This document shows, one piece after another, positions 13,101-28,100 of a stretch of 64,000 nt of DNA. A program made the translations under genes and the position numbers. Every line of letters starts with the position of its first letter. Position 1 is the first letter of the stretch. Below the pieces are notes generated by a model, which saw nothing but the letters and a program-made list of their open reading frames with translations, was not told the origin of the DNA and did not search any database. The DNA lies in assembly GCF_047663525.1 (NCBI RefSeq), contig NC_092607.1:3071001-3135000 (forward strand). The letters are read 5' to 3'. The stretch comes from Anas platyrhynchos. Its lineage: Eukaryota > Chordata > Aves > Anseriformes > Anatidae.

Positions 13101-16100
13101 GAGGAGGAGTGTGAGTGGGATGCGAGCAGGGCCACACACCGCATGCTGCCATTTCTGACCCCAAGTCCCCAGGGGCTGCAGGATCTCTCCCTGTCTCTGC
13201 TCAGCACCCCGACAGCTCACAGGGTTTGGCTTTGAAGGAGGCCCCAGCCCCCCCGAGGGGTGACCCCCGTGCCCTGGGGGCAGAGCACGGAGCCCACACC
13301 GGTGCTGCCAGCCCTCGTGCCTGCTGCCCAGAGAAGCTTCTTGCAGCTGCCTTGGTTATAATCTGCTCCGGGCATTGAACCGGGATGTGCCCACCTGTTA
13401 TAAATTAATTTCCCTGCTTGTCTGCCAAGTGCCTTTTCCGTATCCAGAGCTGCTTGTGCAATAGGATGATGAAGCAGGGTGTGCAGCCGGCCACAGGGGC
13501 TGTGCCTGCGCGGGAGGGCTGCTCGCCCCTCCGAGCACCGTCTGCCCTCCCTGGTGTGTTTATCTTTTCCAGGGAAGCATCTGACTCCCGACTTGTTTGC
13601 CAAGCTTGCGTTTTGGGCGCAGTCAGTCTGGAACTAATTTTTTTGTTGTTGTTGCTGCTCTGTTTCTCATATCAGCTAACGAGCGTTCAGATCCCTGGGT
13701 AAACAGACAAGTCACTCGCAGAAATGCCTGCTGCCATGTACAACATCTTAAAGAAGTGTCTGTGGGGCAAGAGGGAGTTTGTGCTACCCCCAGTGTGCAC
13801 CTTCAGCTGCTTGTATTTCCCCAGGGCTGTGGGGCAGGGGTGATGTGCGGAGCTGTAACCTGCTAGTCCTTGCCAATTGAGGATAGTCCCTGCTAATTTA
13901 GCAGCCACCAGGCAATGAGGAGTGGCCATGGGGCAGGGCAGCATCGCCGGGCTGCCCGGAGCTGACGTGCAGCCTGCGCCCTGGGCTGGATTTGTTTCCT
14001 GTTGGTATAAAACAGCAACCCTGGTAGGTTGGGAGCCAGGCACCTGCAGGCTGGGATTTTGCAGGTGGTTGATGTTCCCATTGCCTCCTTGCTAGATCCT
14101 GAACCGGGCCCTCTTATCCCTCGCCGAGCTTACTCATTGCACAGCCTCGCTGCTGCTTATCTGGGATTAATGCGTAACTTAATTACAGAGCGTTACTCAC
14201 AACCCAGGGAGCCCGGTGTCTATGGTGAAGGGTGGTACTGAGCTGGATTCTGAAGCCAGGGCGCTCTACTCCCACCCTTACTGCGATAAGGTCTGGGGGT
14301 TCCTCAGGACGCTGCCAGCGTGGCCAGGCAGCATTGCTGCTGGCGTGCTCTGTCTGCTCCCAGGAGGGGAGGCAGCAGCCAGCACGGTGCTTTGGGCAAG
14401 ATCCAGGGGCAGCCCATGAGCAGTCTCCTTACCCTGGCACGTCCGGCAGGCGTCTTATCACGGGGCAAGGGCACGGAGGTTGTCCTTCGCTCCCTCCTGC
14501 TCGGGACACCCCAAACCAGCTCTCTTTGCCCTGCTACCTACTTTGCTGCTGACTCCCAGGAAGGCACCACAGGCTGTGATGTGACATCAGGTGTTAAATA
14601 AGTTAATCAAGAGCAGGATGAATGATCTGCAGTGAGGTCATTCTCTGGTAATGGAATTGGTTAATTTATTTACAGCAGCTGCGTTAGCATTTTGCTTGCC
14701 AGGTGGAAGAAAACAATTTCAAACATGTCAGGTATTCCAAGGCTACATTGTTCACGATAAGCTAATAAGTGTCTTAGGCCATTGGTGTTCTTACAAAACC
14801 ACGGGGGTAGTAGACTGGATGCTGGAACTTCAAGGTTGCATCCTCTCTCTGACAGCTTTTTTTTGTCCCACAGAAGTGCAGCAGCTGTACTCGCTTTGTT
14901 AGTGCTGTGGTCTTTAATTGTCGCAGACAAGAACAACTCGGAAATGTCACTGCGGAGGACAAGCTGCTGCAGCTCTTGGTGGTGTTGAACTGTGGAAGGA
15001 GCCTTCTTGGCTGGGAGCTCTGAGCTGTTGCCTTCTTAGATCTCGGATGGCAATAAGCCCATGTGGTTCCAGAGTTTCAGTCTAGGGAATTTTTTAGGAG
15101 TTGGGAGGACTGACAGGCACACCGGGCTGATGTATGGTGTGGGGGTGTGGCTGAGTGCTCCTTCCTCATATGCTGAAACTGCTGTTCTCCTTTTATCTGG
15201 CCTTGGGTAGTGAAGAAGCCACAAAGGGGATGCTCTTGGGATATTGCTGCAAGTGGATCTCATTAGCTGCAGTCTGCACAGTGAGAATCATGCTTACTGC
15301 AAGGTCCCTCTTGTACTTCCCAGGCTGGAGCAGTTGTACAACCCTGTTTGCACTAGCAGGCACCGAGTGCAGCACTGCAGTTGGTGCTGCTGTGGGGTCT
15401 GGGCTTTTTCAGCCCCAGTGTGGAGCCAGAACGTCCATGGTCATGTCAGAAATGAGCCTGGGGCTTCTCTGGGCAGGATGTCGCTGTGCTGAGGAAAGCA
15501 GCAGCAGAGCAGGGTATGGCGTGGTACAGGATGAGCGCCTGGCCCCACTCTGCACCTGCAGCAGGACGCTCCGTGTGTGCGGGCAGCAAGGAATGGGTCC
15601 CATGGGGTGTGGACATCGTGGGTGAGCGAGGCAGGGAGCAAAGCTCCCCCTGCACAAGGCTTTTTTTTGGAAGCAAAAAAGCCTTAAATAAGAGCTGGAC
15701 CATTCTTCAGCCATAAATGTCAGTGTGAAGCGTGCCCTGGGTCTTGAAGAACTGGAGGTAGGATGAATGCAGTGCTGGGTGCTACAACCACACATCTTGC
15801 ACTTGTGTTTATGTGTGACAGCTGGGAGGCAGTTTGATTTCATGCGTGGTAACTCACGTAGTCCAACCTGGCTGAAGAGGCAAGCCAGTGACCAGAAGCA
15901 AAGTTTTGGCCCCATACTTGGAACAACCCCTTGCAGCAAATGTGAGGCAGGGCATGTGATGAGCCTTTTTGTTCAGCTGTGCTGAGCTTGTGAAACACAG
16001 TTGGAAAATCAGGTCTTGGTCTGTTCCTCTGGAACATCCTAAACAGCTGTCAGATTCTCCTCTAGTTCACAGAAGTCGAGATGCTAGAACTTCAGTGGCG

Positions 16101-19100
16101 ATTATACCGCGTGGACTGAGTTGCTAAGTCTGTGGCTCTGTTTAATTGTTTTTATCTTGACACTCTGGATAATCCCCAGTGGGTGTAGGTAATCTCCTAA
16201 TTTGGCAGATTAACAAATGAGTGATTTCAAAATTTACCTGTGTAAGTGGTGTGTGGTTATACAGAAATCTTAAATCCAAACCCAGCCTAGCCTGCCTTTG
16301 TGACCTGGCTATGTGCTAGGTGGCTGAAGAACAGCATAGATTAAAACTCTCAATTTAATGCATTTCCTGGGAAGAAGTACCACAGACAGCCTTCTTCCTG
16401 CCTGTTTTAAGGTTTCTTGCTCAATATGTGTGATGTCCTGACCAGGGATTTCCTCCCTCCTGCAGCTGCATGGATTCCCGTGGCCAGGAAGCGAAGGAGG
16501 AGAGGGCTGGTGGCAGGCGGCTGTGTGCCTCCTGCCTCAGGCAGCGCCGGGCTGCATCTTGCTGCTCTGCCTCCCCTGGCTCACCCAGGTTTGCTTGGTT
16601 TCTTTTGGTTTTCTCACTGAAGCTCTTCCTCTGTTTCCTCATACTGATCCTACATGAGCAGTGGGATTCCTGCTGCTTAGAGCTGGTGCCTGGGACACAG
16701 GAATTGCCACCGCTTTGTCTCCCAAGGGGCGAGGCACAAACGCCAAGCTGTCTGTGTTTGCTGTCCGGGGTCAGCAGTGGTGTGCGAGTGCTGCCAGCTG
16801 AAGAGGGCAGCAACCATTTAATTCTGCTTGCTGAAGGGCCTTTTATTGTGCGCTTAACTGTGCAGTGCCCACGAGAGCAGGCCGAGCACGGTGCTTTTGT
16901 GCTTTGCGTGCCCAGAAATCTGCTGGCAGCCCTCGCTCTCCTGCTCCTTGGCAGCGGCTGTGCTCACCCTGGCGGGGAGGGCAGCCTGGCTGTGAAGGGG
17001 CAGGGATGGCGACCAAACAGGAGATGCAGTCCTGTGCAATTGCATCTCCTGAGCTGCAATTAAAGTAGGAGAGCCCCAGTCTCACTAGGAAGGGTAATAT
17101 TTAACTCGGGCAAGCACTTGTTGTGCTCTATGTGCTGGCCTGTGTGCGTCACTGCACCCAGCCAGGCGCTGGGTGCTCAGTGGTGGACATGGAGCTCACC
17201 CAGGTGGGTGCTGCAGGGCTGGGGGTGCTCAGGCTTCCCCTGGACTTCCGAATTGTTGCACATGGTTGGGGCGCTCCTCCTGCTCTGCCTGTCCTGCAGT
17301 CAGCGCAGTGGTGCTCGGAGGAAGTTGCACAACCCCCAGGCAGCGGTGGGACTGCTGAGATGGGTGCTGATAGCGGTGCTCTCCAGTCACGATAAAGAAC
17401 TCAGGAACTATTCGGGTAACCAGATTTCCACCCACCCCGTGCTGAAACCGTCACGGCTTTTTTTTTTCCTTCCCATTTTCAGGTGCAGATTCCCAATAGT
17501 CAGGGCTTGAACATCACTGCAGTCTCTGATCCTCCCCCCTTGCCGGGTGCACGTGCAGGCTGAGTTTGGGAGCGGGAGCTTAGTAATTACCAACTCAGTG
17601 CTGCAGCACTGCTAATTCTTAGGCCACTTAATGCATCAAATTATTCCTTCCTGTGCTATTTATAGGCAAAGGGCTAAGTAACAGTGTTGGCATTAGTATT
17701 AAATTCTCTAAACCTAATTGTAACCTCTTATTTAATTGTTCTGGCACTCGGTGCAGCAGGGGAATACGGTACCGCTGAACGCGTGAGACTAACGGAGCCA
17801 GAGGTCTCCTTGGCGTACCAGCAGTGAGACGCTGTGCTGCTACGCTCCCTCATCACCTTGCTTACACATTCAGGCTGTCCTAACTGTCTATATTTTTCTT
17901 GGAGGGTTAGTGTTGGGTGAGGGTGAGTAAAACCCTTTGTGCTGCTAATGCTGAATTGGTGCTGGAGATCTGCTGGAAGAGCCCCGCAAGAGGCTTGGTG
18001 CAGAGGTGCTGTGCAGTGAGGGCCAGCATCGCTCTCACTGGTGCTGCCCCACACATCTCCAGCGTGCAAAAATCCCACAAGTTCAGTGTTTCACGCTCCC
18101 TCCAAGTGCCTGATGAAGCTGCACGTTGGTTTAGGATTTATTGGTTTGTTATTCCAACTCCTGCTCCCGGGGCAGGGCAGGGGCTGGGGCAGGCCGCACG
18201 CTGTGCCCCAGCATCACTTTGTTGTGTCCGGAGGAAAAGGCCATGGTAAAGCCCTGAGCATCCCCTCAGTGCTTCTGCATACAGACAGATGGCCTGGGAA
18301 AGCCCTGAACGGGACAGAAAGCCCTAAATCTCCGTGCAGAGGAAGACACGGTCCTTCCTCCGGAAAGCCTGGCTGCTGTGCGGGGTGCTGATAATGCTGG
18401 CAGGGCAGGGCTGCTGTCACCCACCTGGCCTCTCCTTCAGGGACATCCTGCTGTCCCTGTGCTGGGGATCATCCTTCTGCATCCTGCTGGGGTCATGAGC
18501 AGGATGCGGCGGGTCTGAGCCCCTCTGGTGTGGGCAGCCGGCATGAGTCGTGCTCAGAGCTCTCCCAAAGTGGAAATCACTCTGCTGCCTCTTCTCGTAC
18601 ATATCATGTCTGTGAAATTAATCTTCCATGAGAGAGTCAGCTGTTTCTTAATTAGAAGTGATCTGAAAATACTAGCTGAGAAATGATTACAGGAAGCTTT
18701 CAGTGCTCATTTATGTAATTGGACTTCACCTCCCCAACTCAAGCTGCTGCCCGTGCCTGTGCTTTGGTGAGTGCTGGTTCTCCCCCCGCCTTGCTCGTGC
18801 GGGTGCTGGGGTGTGGATCTAAGGGTGCACAGCTCAGGGTGCTACGGGAGCCCCACTGCTGCTGCTGGGCAGCCGGAGGCTTGGCACTGTGCTTACAGAA
18901 CCATAACATGGCTCCCATGTGCTTAAATCCAAGCAGGGCCAACTTGTCCCTTAAACCAAAGGGAATAATCTGACCGTGGTCATTTGGGCGGACAGATTTT
19001 TAAACTTTGCTCATTTTCCATGTGGATAATGAGGGTCTGCTGGAAATTCCTCTGAAAAGAGGCATCTCCCCCTGCTGACAGAGGCTAAAATCCCTCTCCT

Positions 19101-22100
19101 GTCCTTGTGCTGCCGCTTGGCTGCCATGGCCGGGCTGTTACCGCTCCACGGATGTGCTCTCAAATGCCGTGTGGTCAGACAGAGGAAAGGCAGAAGGCTA
19201 ATGAAATTTTCTAGACCATCCTACGTGATTAGATGAGCCCTATCTCGTAACACAGAGAATTGCTTTCTGGCTGAACCCCAGCTCAGCCAGTGTGAGCCGC
19301 ACGTGCACAGTGCTGCTCCGACCCGGGGTCCCGTGTCACTGCCACGCCACCGCCGTGGCCCTGACCTCTGGGGGCAGCTGGGTTGTGCTTAATGCAATTA
19401 CAGGCTGGCCCCTCTGCTCGTCAGAAACCCAGGAAACTGAAGAGTGAGCTGGGGTCTGGCACAGCCCATATAGGCTCAGGCACAGCCCTGGCAGCTGCAC
19501 TGAGCAGATATAGGGAGTGAAATGTTTTAAATAATGCGTTTTAAATCTAATTTCCTGGGATACTAGGGATGTGTGATGGTGCTGGGTCACGGCAGGGGAG
19601 CACAGCTTTGGCTGTGGCAGCACGGACACAGGGCTCTGTGCTTGGGGCACTGGTGGCATGGCACTGCCGCAGCCAGGTACCCCTGTGACCCTTCGAGTTA
19701 AGGGGTTAATGTGGGAAAAGGCAGTGCTGCCTAAAACAAAGCTGCTCTTGTTTTTGCTCGAGCTCCCCTGGGGATGGTAACGGCTGTGACAGTCTGTTAA
19801 GGATTCCCACTGCAATTTCATCAAAGTGGAAATGAGCAAGTCATGTCATGCGCCTCTTGCAAGGCCGTGCTTCATCTGCCCTCTTAGAGAGCAGGCAAAC
19901 AAATGTCGCATTGAGTGCTGGACAGACCTCCCTGTTCCTGAAATTAAGCAGGGATTGGATGCTGATTTGTGTCTCTTTCATTCTTTCATGCTTCACCAAA
20001 CCTGATTCTGCTTTACCCAGCGAGCAGAAGGCATAATGAGGTAGAAAGCTAAATTACTTGTTCAGTATCAGCAAGTCGTGCCTCGCTGCTGACTCAAAGC
20101 CCAGGCGAGCTAGAAGAGGGAGCCTGCTGGGGCCCCTGCTCGCCCTTATCGCAGCCCGGTCCTGGTAAACATCTCCAGCAGTTCTGGCTCCCCTCTGGCT
20201 GCTCTGTGCAAAGAGAAGAGCTGTGCCCTGTCCCATGATCCGCCTTTTGGGTGGTTGGAAAGGGCAGTGGGCAGACGTTAATCCTGGTTGCTTTATGATG
20301 GGCGAGGTGGGGCCATGCCCTACCTCTCCTTGCTCTGCTGTGCTCTGGGCACACAGCTTCTGCCTCGTGCTGGTCCGTGCTGCCTCCTGGTAGAGCCTCC
20401 TGAGACTTTGCTGTGTCTTTGTGTGGATGGTGACTGTCTGTGAGGGCAAGGTGCTGCAAACGTGTCCTTAGGAGCTCTGTGTCTTGCAGGATTTGGGTGC
20501 ATCTTTGGCCGAGGCAGCTCTTGCTCGCTGCTGTGCTGGTATAACCCAGTCTGGGCAGAGGCTGGGCCTGGGGAAGGTGTCCTGACAAAATCCGGAGCCA
20601 ATTTCTCCTTTTGGGTGCCTTGGCATTCACATTGCTCTTGCGACATCCATCCCTGGCAGGGGAGGGACTGGAAATGAGCATTCAATGTTGCTTTTGCAGC
20701 AGTTTAGCCGCTAAGTCCCTGCTGCAGCACCCGGCTGCTGGCTCCGGAGCTTAGATGCCCTTCCAAATATTTACTTACCTGCATGGAGAAAAAATAATAG
20801 AGTTATAATTAGGAAATAGCAGGCAGCAGCTGCTCTGGAGGCTGCTGTGAGTGCTGTGGTCAGAAGGGGAAAGCAGAGGAGTGGCTATGGCTGTGTGTAC
20901 CAAGTGGGCAGTGCTGGCGGAGCAGCCTTGTGCCCTGATACGGGTCCCTATCTAATCGGGGCTGCAGCGGGGCTCAGGCTTCCTGGCACTATCAGTTCCT
21001 GGTGTTAGTGTGGTCAGCCCTCTGTTTTTTCTCCTCCCTGGTTTCAAATCAAGGTGTTCTGTAGAGGGGCTGGCAGGGGACCTGGTGCACGCGCTGCCCA
21101 GGGTGCAGGAGGGTGATGATGAGGAGGGTGTTGCTTAGGGACAGCACAAGCGTGCGTTTCGGTGCCGTGGGTAATGTGCCCTGTGCCCAAGTACCTGCCC
21201 AGCCCTTCTGCTGTGGTCTAGGGATGAGTTTGTGTCCGGTCATGCTGCTCAGTTTCCTGTTCTAATGCTACTTCCTAACTAAATGTCTGTACTTACACGG
21301 CACAAGGTGTTTAACCTCTCAAACCAAGTGACAGTCTGTGCTGTCAGGAGCAGCTCTGAGCTCCCCTTGCTCATCAGCCAGGGTTGCGAAGGTGCCTTCC
21401 CCCCACGCTCCAAGCGCACGCCTTCCCAGCTCCCGTTGGGTGACGCAGGGAAGCTCCTGGCAGCAGGGAGCTGCAGCACAGCAGGGCGCTGGGAATGCTT
21501 CCAAAAGACTAATTTTTCCTCTTTCCTCCAGAAGCTGCTGCTCACGGAAATCTTTTCTTCTTTTTTTTTTTTTTTCTTCCTTGCAGTGAACACCTACCTC
21601 TTCATGATGCAAGCCCAAGGCATCATGATTCGTGAGAACATGAGAACAATAGGAGCTCAGGTGTACGAGCAGGTGGTCCGCAGTGCCTATGCCAAGAGGA
21701 ACAGCAGTGTGAATGACTCAGGTATTTCCTTAATCAAAATGACAATTATTGAAGTCTTCATTTCTGGTGGAAATCAAGTTGACCTGAGCTGCTCTCGGGT
21801 CATAAATAATTTATATTGGAAATAATTTATGGTGGTAAATTCAGGGTGGGGATCTTGATTCATTGGTTTCTTCTACATGAACATGTTTTTTAATTCAGAT
21901 ACCCCTCACTTAAATAAGGGGTAGAAATCCTGATAGGTCTGAAATAACTGGACGTTGAGCTGGAAAACTCTTTGCTTTCCAGGAAAGTCAGCTTGTTAGC
22001 GTCTACCAATCTGAGGATAAACACTTTTAAATTCAATACAAAGACCAGGTTTCATACAGACATGGCATCGTGCATGTGGAGGAGCCTGCGCGTACCAGCT

Positions 22101-25100
22101 TCATTCTTCCCATTCAGGGCTGAACTGAAATGACTTGGCTGGACATCTGCCACAAATCATATTCTGAGCTCTGGGCGGGTTGCAGGGGATCCGAGAGGCA
22201 GGCTCGGACTTCAAGGCTGTTTTACCATCCGTACCATCAAGCTGATAAAAAGTTTACAAGTGTTTGTGTAAATGTAGCACAGTAAAAACATAAACGTGGG
22301 TGTCTGTGTACAGCTCGGTGTGGGGCACCCCGCTGGGGCTGGGTGAGCAGGTGGGACACTGAGCATGGCTCTGGCGTTCCCGTGTCATCTGCGGGCACAT
22401 TGGTGCCAGCTCCAGCACTGGGCTGGGTTCATCACCAGGGCTGAGAGAGTTAAAAAGGGCAAGATTGCTTCATGATTTAAATGCATGATGATGCCACTGC
22501 CCTGCTGGCTCCCAGGAGCATCGATTCCTGTGCGCTGAGTGTGTGCTGCCGCCACTGTGCTCTGCACAGGGGGTTTGGATCTCACCAGGGACCTGTGCAC
22601 TGAGGTCAGCTGGGCTGCCAGCCTGGGCTATTTTAAGGCTGGAGACATCAGCTGAAGCAGATGCACGGTGAGGAAGGAGCTCATGCTACCAACTCGAGAG
22701 GAGGAGGGCTGAATGCTTCGCGGCTGTGCCTGGTGGTGATGCAAGCCTCCCAGCTGGCAGCCTGCGGGGATCTAAGCCCTCCGAAACCTGCCGTGAACTC
22801 CTCCAGCGTGCGGTGGGCAGCGAAATGCTGCTGTGGGAATAACCAGCCCTGCACAGCCCTCGGCTCTGCACAGACCCAGCAGGATAACCTCCCTGCTCCG
22901 GCAGCCTGCAGCAGTGCAGACCGCATGCCAGCCTTGTGTGACCTTCCCCGGGCACGGCACTGCGGCCACCAGGATGGCATTAACACTGGGATCAGCAGCT
23001 TCCTCCTCAGTGTCTGCAGGGCCCTCACTGGGATCTCCATGGGCATGCTGTGGATCCAGCCTGGTGACGTGCATCCTCCCCACGCCACTGCTGGCTGTGT
23101 GGAAGCTGGGAGAGCAAAGCCACGTGTGCAGGCAGCATGGGACGGCAGCCAGCAGGACCACCACGTGCCCGATGGCATGAGAAGACCCCATGGCTCCGCA
23201 CAGGCTGTCCCTGCCCCAGCACCTGGCAGGCAGGAGGCTGCTGATGCTCTCCAAGCTATAACCTCACCTGCCTCTCACCTGGGCCCCAGAAGGCAGCAGC
23301 TCTTTTGTGACAAAGCAGGCTCGTGCGTGTGTCCTCCAGCACCCGTGGCTTTAATTTCTAGGCAGATTGCTTAGCAAAGTGACATCCAGTCCTGAATGGC
23401 AAGGTGACACCACATGGGATGGTGTGCTGTGAGCACGGTGTGCTTCTGCCTCACCTTCTATGTTCATGCTTTGTCTCTGCTGTATTTTTCTTCTGTTATT
23501 CAAATGAGGAAGTTACTTTTTAAGCATTTGATAATAGATGCAAAAATGGGTTTCCTATTCAGTGAGCTAGGAGGCCTCCGGTCTGCGCTTCAGCAGCCTG
23601 AAATGGCAGCACGTCATGCAAAATAGACCAGCTTCACTTTGCTCTGGGTTGTCAGACAAACCCAGCATCGAGAGCGTGTTCTGGTGATTGCAGCTTAATG
23701 GGAATCTGGCTATTAAAATTTAGAGCAGTATCAAGCCTCCAAAATAGATACTATCAAAGCTGACAAGCCCCTGGGTTCTGTCTGCAAGTCCTTCAAAAGC
23801 CTGCCTGGGATGCTCTGGGTGCCCATGGGAGCAGACAAGTGGTGCTCACGGCATGATGGTGGGCTCTGCTCCTGTAAATCTGCTCTTTGCTGCTCTGTCA
23901 CCTGCAGCCCTCGTGTCCAAGGCCCTGCTGAGCTGCTTGGACACCTCTGGGGAAGAAAGACCCACGGAGCTGTTGCCTCCAAAGGACTGGTTTGTACTGT
24001 GCTGGTGGGACACCAGGAGCACTAGGCTTTAGCGTGCTGAGAGCTGTGCCGATCACAAGGCGGTGCAGTTGGCTTTGGCAGCGATGCTCTCGCATGGGGA
24101 GGGGGCTGGAAGGGATGAGCCCTTTCTGTCCTGGTGGATGAGGACCTGATAGGTGGCTGGGTGGCCACAGTGCTAAATGATTGCTTTCCAGCACCTCTGT
24201 GGGATGAGGTAGTTTGAGGTGGGTGCTGGTGGTGCCCTGTGACCAAGAGACAAACCCTCCACTGCGCGCTTGATGCTCTGAGAAAGTGGAGAGGCAGCAT
24301 CTTCCCATAGCAGCTGGGGCATTGCTACAGAAAGGAAACTTTCTGCTACCTAAAATGTAGGTTGCAATTGGCCGGAGCTGTGGTGGCTGTGGGCGACTGC
24401 AGAAAGCAGAAGTTCTTAGCTGCACAAAGACTTCCGTAAAGTGGCTGGAGGTGCAGCACGCCAGGGGCTTTTACCCAGAAAGTGGAAGGAAGCAGAGGAA
24501 CCAGGGTGCTGGAGAAAGATGCTGCAACCTGCTGGGGCACGGAGGCTCCTCTGTGCAAGCCAAGGCAGGCTGATTGTGACTCTGTGGTCCCCTTGGTCTG
24601 CAGATTTCAGGGACGAGGTGTTCAGTGGCCTCTCCTGCCACGTGCTCCTTTGCTTTGATCTGTCTGTGATACCTGAGGGTGACACTGATCAGAAGGCTGA
24701 AGCTTTCTCTGGTGTGGCCACATGCAAGGTATCTGGGCTGCCCCTGCTGTCCTGCAGCTGCCCACCTGAGGGTGGGGATGAGCCCCCAGCTGGGTCACAG
24801 GTGCAAGCTGGGGACTTGTGATGGGTGGAGGCACCCCTGAGGTGCTGGGGATGCTCCCAGGTGTGGGCGGCTTTTAGAGTTTGCTCACAGTGGCTGCATG
24901 CAGCTCAGCTGTAGACTCTTCCTTTTTTTTTTTTTTCCCCCTCCCCAGATTATCCTCTTGACCTGAATCACAACGAAACCTTTCTGCAAGCCACAACTTT
25001 TCTTCCCGAAGACTTCACCTACTTCCCCAACCACACCTGTCCCGAGAGGCTCCCTTCTATGAGTGAGTACCAGTGGGTGCACAGCTGCCCCTGCCTTCCT

Positions 25101-28100
25101 GATGGCTCTGTGTGCCCCTTGCCACATCCTGCCTGGCCTGGGTGGCAGTGGCACAGCACGTGGCAGCACCCCATTTCACCCGTGTCCCACCTCTCCTGTG
25201 GAGCACCGAGGCCGTTGATGAATGGAAGCGCTGTTCTGAGCTGTCCCCTCCTGGGAAGCCGTTGTTTACCCAATTGCCTGAATTAATTCCTGCTACGTCG
25301 GAGGCCTGTCTCCCTCCTCAAGTTTGTCCATGGCAAACAAACAAAAGGGGAATTGTGTGCAGCCAGCCCGTGGAGAGGCCGGACCAGCCCTCTTCCAGGG
25401 GCAGTGGCAGTGGGGTTGCTCCTTTGCCCCGAGCTGGGCATGAGCCATGGGGGGACAGGAGGGTGTGGGGCGCAGGCAGGACCCCTGCTGCAGCTGGGAG
25501 AAATGCTGCTGCCTAGGCATTGCTTCCACGGGAAACAGGACTTTCTGGGATAAATCCATCTGAAAAGGGGAAGATGACTCATCGGGGAGGTGTTTCTGCC
25601 TGAAACCTCTGTGGGGAAGGGGGTGCTGGACCCTGGAGGGACTGTGTGCCCCAGTGGTGGTGGGTCTCTGATGGAGAGCTGCGTCCAGCCACAGCCATGA
25701 TGGCTGAGTGGGGCCAAGGAGCAACAAGGCACACCGGCAGCATTCCCTAGTTGTCTCTTTTGGTGTCTGGGGACAGAAGAAGCCACCTGCATTTGGTGCC
25801 GGGAGCAGAGGGCTGGGTGAGCAGGCAGCAAGCCACCCCAGGAGCATGGCTCCTGACCTGCTGCTCCTGCTGCCTCCCCAGAGGGCCCCATCGATGTAAA
25901 TATGAGCGAGATCACGATGGAGGACATCCACCAGTTCTTCTCAAAAGACCCTTCCATCAAGCTGGGAGGCCACTGGAAGCCGAGCGACTGCCTGCCTCGC
26001 TGGAAGGTGAGCAGGAGGCTTGGAGTGCCTGGGGGAATGTTACTGGGAACACTGGGATAACCTCTCTGGTGTGCTGCAGGGCAGTGCTGTGAGGATCCCC
26101 GCAACGTGGGATTGCAGCACCGGGAGAAATGCTGAAGCTGAGGGCTGTTAGTGACACGCGAGTCAGCTCTGGGCTTCTACAAGGGCTGCTAAGGGGACAT
26201 TCAATTCACCCCCAACCCTGTTTGGAGAGGGATTTGCTCAGGAGGCGAAGTGGCACCACTGGGGACCCGTGCCCAGATTTATACCATTTATACAGGGAGA
26301 GCAGCACTGACACCGTGCCAGCAGCCTCCTCCCCGGGTCGGGGTCTGTATGCTGCAGGAGCTGCTTTTGTGGTGCAGAGCTGTCCCCTTTCATCCCCAGG
26401 TGGCGATCCTGATCCCATTCCGCAATCGTTATGAGCATCTTCCAGTCCTTTTCAGGCACCTTATTCCAATGCTGCAGCGTCAACGTTTACAGTTTGCGTT
26501 TTATGTCGTGGAACAAGTAAGTGGTTGCGGTGTTGTGCCAGGCGGGCGGTGCTGGGGGCTGGCATCGCAGCCTGCCAGGACAGCAGTGCGTTGTGTCCCG
26601 AGGGGTTTGCCTGACAGATCGCATCCCTGCAACTTTTGAAGGCCTGGGGTTAATGTTGCAATGTTCAAATTGTCCCATCCTGCTGAAAAGCAGCACAGCT
26701 GGGAGGCATGCCCAAAAATGACTTTTTTAATCTAAAAAAAAATCCAGTAGACTTTTATTTAAAACAACAAACAAACAACACATGTTGAAAGAGATTTTTA
26801 ACAAACCAAACTGCAGCTTTGAAGCAGGTATTTGCAGTTGAAATAATGCTGCGTTACAGCTGTGTGTATTTGTAGTAGCTTCAGGGAGCATCCCCTGGGC
26901 CTGATGGGGTGGATGTGTGTGCTTCTTGTCTGTGCAGTGCCTGGAAGACTTCCATCAGTGTAGGACACAAGACTGTAATTTGATGTGTATGCTAACCTGT
27001 CACTTAAGCTATCTGGTTTCATCCGCCCTGTAAACATGCCTCCATATTTAGGCACCCTTACTCTTCTGGGCAGCAGCCAGTAGAGATTGATCAAAATTGT
27101 TTTGCTTTTTTTTCAAGTATCTGGCTAATGATACTTTTTGCAGCTTTATTTTTGCTACTGCAGTCTTGGTATTCAGGTTTGGGTTAATCTCACTGGTCTG
27201 TCTGTTCCAACACATCATTTCCCTTTGAGCAGTGAATCTGGAGCTGACTGCTCTGCAGTTCCCTGAATAGGGCCGAGAGTGCACACACAGCGTGAACTTG
27301 TGTGGGGCTTCCCTTGAAGGTGCTCTCTCTCCTAGGCTGGTAACCAACCCTTTAACCGTGCCATGCTCTTCAACGTTGGCTTTCGGGAAGCAATGAAGGA
27401 CCTGGACTGGGACTGTCTGATCTTCCACGATGTGGACCACATACCAGAAAATGACCGCAACTATTACGGGTGCGGCCAGATGCCGAGACACTTTGCAGCC
27501 AAGCTGGACAAGTACATGTATCTGTAAGCACTGCTCTTCCTCTTCACTACAGTAATAAATAAGAAGCAAGTGTTAGATTTTCTTCTGAAAGGCAGAAGCC
27601 CAAAGTAAAACAGAAAGAGGATTGGAGGAGAGCATCCTCACAGATCAGTGTCCCCCGCTGCAAGCAGGAAAGCCACAGTTGGTGCTGCGGTCCCCACACT
27701 GACCCTTTTCTCCCCCTCAGGCTCCCCTACAACGAGTTCTTTGGCGGGGTGAGTGGCCTGACTGTGGAGCAGTTCCAGAAGATCAATGGTTTTCCCAATG
27801 CTTTCTGGGGCTGGGGTGGTGAAGATGACGACCTCTGGAACAGGTACAGGCTCAGCGCGTGTCCCTGCGACGGGCAGGGCTCCCTGTGGCGTGGTGCTGC
27901 TGCCAGCTCCGGGGAGCACAGAAATCCCAGGAACTCAAGGAATTTCTGAGCACAGTGCCATGGTCCTGAGTGCTGGCAGCAGCTTCAGCCCCGCACCGAT
28001 GTTTTGTCCCTTGCTGTGCCATGGTCACCTGGGCTGGGCAGAGCCAGCCTGGCTGGAGGTGTCCTGGTCTGGGAGGGTGGGTGATGGTGGCAAATAGATC

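Larger units (their letters stand above)
1123..21586 (+). other. B4GALT5: B4GALT5 intron 1 (20.5 kb)
   Basis: Donor GTAAGC; acceptor a long pyrimidine tract ending CTTCCTTGCAG. It holds simple repeats near the 5' end: poly(A) at about 1302-1318, two exact 10-mers CGTACCGAGC at 1421-1440 followed by a degenerate copy, and poly(T) at about 1579-1598. It also holds the CR1 at 8336-9150 and a GGA/GAT-rich run at 12755-12781. I found no embedded gene. The open frames of 100-200 codons here lack start context, splice support or recognisable domains. Confidence 0.85.

Noticed and set aside
22661-23374. 237-codon + strand frame with overlapping - strand frames in B4GALT5 intron 2
   Set aside because: Overlapping open frames on opposite strands in GC-rich DNA, with no family match or splice logic.
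25283-26104. 273-codon - strand frame across B4GALT5 intron 3 and exon 4
   Set aside because: Antisense shadow covering a real exon and its flanking intron; no domain or conservation signal.
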